From NCBI GenBank assembly GCA_945929285.1, contig CAMEOC010000045.1, positions 1-7,373 on the forward strand: a stretch of DNA of 7,373 nt. The letters run 5' to 3'. Under the pieces are notes generated by a model that saw only the letters and a program-made list of their open reading frames with translations, did not search any database and was not told the DNA's origin. The translations under genes were made by a program, and so were the position numbers. Source of the DNA: an uncultured Mucispirillum sp. (GTDB taxonomy: Bacteria; Chrysiogenota; Deferribacteres; Deferribacterales; Mucispirillaceae). This document shows, in pieces, positions 5,534 through 7,373 of the stretch. Position 1 is the first letter of the stretch. Every line of letters starts with the position of its first letter.

Positions 5534-5722
5534 ATGAAATATAGAGAATTATTAAAAATTTTACAACAGGCTGGATGGATAGAAGTAAGACAAGTTGGTT
5601 CTCACAAACATTTTAAACATCCAGAAAAAACAAATCTTATTACCGTAGCCTTTCACGGAAGCAACCAAGACTTAAAGAAAGGAACTCTAAACCAAATATT
5701 AAAAGATGCGGGGCTGAAATAA
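5534..5722 (+). CDS. hicA: HicA mRNA interferase toxin
   Basis: HicA toxins bind and cut mRNA to stop translation and are held inactive by HicB. The product is 62 residues, a normal HicA length, with a double-stranded-RNA-binding-like fold pattern: an N-terminal helix (KYRELLKILQQAGW), then GSHKHF with the catalytic His24, a strand with ITVAFHG, and a C-terminal helix ending LNQILKDAGLK. All key residues are present, so the toxin should be active. The ATG at 5534 has no Shine-Dalgarno sequence and sits at the predicted transcription start, so the mRNA may be leaderless and poorly translated. The gene is transcribed opposite to the head genes and is followed 22 bases later by hicB. A stable hairpin covers its stop codon. 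Confidence 0.93.
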   Translation: MKYRELLKILQQAGWIEVRQVGSHKHFKHPEKTNLITVAFHGSNQDLKKGTLNQILKDAGLK

Positions 5723-5728
5723 GCCCCG
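5709..5728 (+). promoter_or_regulatory. Hairpin over the hicA stop codon, before the hicB ribosome binding site
   Basis: CGGGGCT (5709-5715) pairs perfectly with AGCCCCG (5722-5728) around a six-base loop. The stem includes part of the hicA stop codon and ends just before AAAGGAG (5728-5734), the strong hicB ribosome binding site. No T-run follows, so it is not a terminator. It may protect hicB mRNA from exonucleases or tune translation of hicB relative to hicA. That role is inferred. Confidence 0.6.
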
Positions 5729-5744
5729 AAAGGAGCATATATAT

Positions 5745-6182
5745 ATGAAAAAACTTACAAGTTATCCAGCAATTTTTTATAAAGAAGACGATGGTGGATA
5801 TTCTGTTATTTTTCCAGATTTAAAAGGAGTTTCTACTTGTGGAGACGATTTAGAGCATGCTTTATATATGGCCACTGACTGTTTAGCAGGATATATACAC
5901 AGTGCAGAGATAGATAAAGAAGAAATACCACAGCCTAGCCATATTCAAGATATTACAGAAGATATTATACAAAATGAACTTGAAGAATTGTATGATAAAT
6001 CAAGGGTATTTGTAAATATAATATCGGTTAATGTAGCAGAGTATGCGGAAAAGCATTTTAATAAAGCAGTAAAGAAAACTGTAACTATCCCCCAGTGGAT
6101 GGCAGATATGGCAGAAAGTAAAAAACTAAAACTTTCTAAAATACTACAAGAAGCTTTAAAAGAAAAATTAAAAATTGCATAA
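5745..6182 (+). CDS. hicB: HicB antitoxin and autorepressor
   Basis: HicB binds and blocks HicA and, through its DNA-binding domain, represses the operon. The 145-residue product has two parts. Residues about 1-65 are the partly degraded RNase-H-like HicB fold (YPAIFYKEDDGGYSVIFPDL, then GVSTCGDDLEHAL). Residues about 110-145 are a ribbon-helix-helix domain, KKTVTIPQWMADMAESKKL followed by a second helix, SKILQEALKEKL. The linker at 66-95 is acidic. AAAGGAG about nine bases before the ATG is a much better ribosome binding site than that of hicA, which fits the need for excess antitoxin. The gene ends before a terminator hairpin shared with the convergent minus-strand gene. It appears intact. 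The pair could stabilise the prophage, or serve as a cargo defence module. Confidence 0.93.
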   Translation: MKKLTSYPAIFYKEDDGGYSVIFPDLKGVSTCGDDLEHALYMATDCLAGYIHSAEIDKEEIPQPSHIQDITEDIIQNELEELYDKSRVFVNIISVNVAEYAEKHFNKAVKKTVTIPQWMADMAESKKLKLSKILQEALKEKLKIA

Positions 6183-6230
6183 AAGCATTTTCAAACTAAG
6201 TTGACTTATGGTATGATTTGTAAAAAAAGC

Positions 6231-6253
6231 AGGGGTTAGCTTTGCTAACCCTT
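6231..6253. terminator. Bidirectional intrinsic terminator
   Basis: GGGTTAGC (6233-6240) and GCTAACCC (6244-6251) form an 8-bp stem with loop TTT, extended by one G-T and one A-T pair. On the minus strand the stem is followed by CTGC and seven T (6228-6222), a good terminator for the operon ending at 6263. On the plus strand a T-rich stretch follows after ACATAA, so hicB transcription can also stop here. Confidence 0.8.
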
Positions 6254-6262
6254 ACATAATTT

Positions 6263-6553
6263 TTACTTATTTTCTCTATAATTATCCCACTGTTTATATA
6301 ATTCTTTTTCTTTATCAAAAGCTGCACAAGAAATAGTTGTAACCACCCATTTTAAAGGTCCTTCTATTTCTTCAAACTGTTCATAATTTTCTACTACATA
6401 AGATATAAAAGTGATTAATGGAAAAAATTGTGTTATCGCATCTATCATATCTAACGATAAACTAGATAAACTTTCATATTTTTCTTCTAATTTTTTATAT
6501 TCTGCTCTTAATATATCTATATTATCTATGTTGTATATATTTAATTCTTTCAT
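6263..6553 (-). CDS. Small protein of unknown function in an operon with an antirepressor-like gene
   Basis: I do not recognise this 96-residue protein. The N-terminal half (residues about 11-36) is charged and likely helical, possibly coiled coil (ILRAEYKKLEEKYESLSSLS). A short hydrophobic stretch (FFPLITFISYVV, about 43-54) is too short and polar at its ends for a confident membrane span. The C-terminus is charged (DKEKELYKQWDNYRENK). No signal peptide is seen. The ATG at 6553 has GAGGG seven bases upstream. It starts 19 bases after the stop of the antirepressor-like gene and is followed by a strong terminator, so it is the last gene of that operon. Candidate roles are a phage accessory or regulatory partner protein, but nothing in the sequence decides it. 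Confidence 0.75.
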   Translation of the reverse strand: MKELNIYNIDNIDILRAEYKKLEEKYESLSSLSLDMIDAITQFFPLITFISYVVENYEQFEEIEGPLKWVVTTISCAAFDKEKELYKQWDNYRENK

Positions 6554-6572
6554 ATTTTTACCCTCAGTTTTT

Positions 6573-7373
6573 TTATAAATTTTTAATATTATTATAAAGC
6601 GAGCTTGTTACCTGCTTTATACTTTCATAAAGCATTTTATCTTGTGCCATATTAGAATTAACAGCAGAATATATTAAATATGCCATTGATTTTATATCCT
6701 GTATTTTTTCATCTTTTGCCATGTCATTATATGTGATTTCAAAATGCTTTATTTCTTTTGGTGCATTAAAAACTTTATCTAAAAAACCACCAAATAGTTT
6801 TGCTTTAATATTTTTATCCATTTGTGATATAATAGCTTTTAAGCCCTGTAAGCTGATATAAAGCACATCTTCAAAACTACTGGTTGTTTTGCACTGGGTT
6901 TTATACTGCCTTGTATATTCCCACACATCAAAGTTAGAAAATACTTTTTCCGCTGCATTAAAATCTAAACATTTTACAACTTCTGAAGCTTTAAACCATA
7001 TAGTCATATCATGCTGCATTAATGTAAAACGAACATTCATAAAATCTAAATAATTTAAATCTGACCGCATTATTTTTACATTTACAGCATTGTTTGAAAA
7101 AATATCTGATGTTATTTTATTAATTACAATAGTTTCTATAAAAGTTTTAAAAAGCATTGCTTTTTCACCTTTAATATAATGTGAAAGTTGTAACACACCT
7201 TTTTTAGTCCAAAAAAGTTTTTTATTTGGCATATACTTATAATGAATGTCTTGCAGTAATTCTGCACTGTGCTTTTGCATGTGCTTTCTTATTGTGCTGT
7301 CATATACACCATATCCACTGGCTACTGCATTTGTAGAAAGTAAAAACTCATGCTTTTCATCAGGCAGTATAGC
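6573..7373 (-). CDS. Phage antirepressor-like DNA-binding protein with BRO-N-type domain (5' end outside window)
   Basis: The frame is open to the right edge; 31 codons upstream of the internal ATG at 7280 are plainly coding, so the true start lies outside. In the visible 266 residues, about 9-85 form a helix-turn-helix-like region (FLLSTNAVASGYGVYDSTIR, then LFWTKKGVLQLSHYI) of a kind seen in phage regulatory proteins. Residues about 108-200 resemble a BRO-N/antirepressor domain (FMNVRFTLMQHDMTIWFKAS, VVKCLDF, YISLQGLKAIIS). Such proteins bind DNA or repressors to control the lytic switch. The C-terminus (about 205-266) is helical and lysine-rich without a recognised KilA or Ant domain. It is cotranscribed with the small gene at 6553. 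The family call is by pattern memory, and the exact function is inferred. Confidence 0.75.
   Translation of the reverse strand, partial: AILPDEKHEFLLSTNAVASGYGVYDSTIRKHMQKHSAELLQDIHYKYMPNKKLFWTKKGVLQLSHYIKGEKAMLFKTFIETIVINKITSDIFSNNAVNVKIMRSDLNYLDFMNVRFTLMQHDMTIWFKASEVVKCLDFNAAEKVFSNFDVWEYTRQYKTQCKTTSSFEDVLYISLQGLKAIISQMDKNIKAKLFGGFLDKVFNAPKEIKHFEITYNDMAKDEKIQDIKSMAYLIYSAVNSNMAQDKMLYESIKQVTSSLYNNIKNL

Noticed and set aside
6201..6260. Small plus-strand RNA from an extended -10 promoter (TGGTATGAT, 6209-6217) to the terminator
   Set aside because: The -10-like match has no properly spaced -35 box, the transcript would be under about 40 bases, and such matches are common in AT-rich DNA.

Overview
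The window is AT-rich and carries part of the head-morphogenesis module of a lambda-type siphovirus prophage, all on the minus strand. A hicAB toxin-antitoxin cassette and the end of a phage-regulatory region lie beside it. The host looks like a low-GC bacterium with normal Shine-Dalgarno signals. The dispersed repeats and AT-rich codon use made me think of Deferribacterota such as Mucispirillum, but this is a weak guess that the sequence alone cannot settle.

Layout in the order the minus-strand head genes are transcribed (right to left): a DUF6148-like small head protein (5223-5008); a broken portal gene (5001-3476); an S49 (lambda C-type) capsid maturation protease starting at TTG (3316-2150), with a nested in-frame scaffold start (2515, like lambda Nu3); a lambda gpD-type decoration protein (2139-1786); a gpE-type major capsid protein (1434-391); and the start of a very acidic repeat-containing protein that runs off the left edge (244-1). 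This matches the lambda order W-B-C-(Nu3)-D-E-(FI). No terminase gene lies next to the small head protein. That place is taken by a hicAB cassette on the plus strand (5534-6182) with its own promoter, candidate operator repeats and a shared terminator. Beyond it are a small unknown minus-strand gene (6553-6263) and a two-domain antirepressor-like gene (from beyond the right edge to 6573).

Two things stand out. First, the prophage looks decayed: the portal gene has both a one-base frameshift and an in-frame TGA, so infectious particles are unlikely unless the gene is recoded or another copy supplies it. Second, the gaps between head genes are filled by palindromic repeat elements. Two share nearly identical 31-33 bp ends, with the right end at the stop codon of a head gene. 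Across four loci there are six hairpins whose stem sequences differ but whose loops all carry GGA on the head-gene mRNA strand. Two of these closely resemble the published CsrA/RsmA consensus ligand. I see no tRNA, rRNA, CRISPR array, transposase or attachment site.
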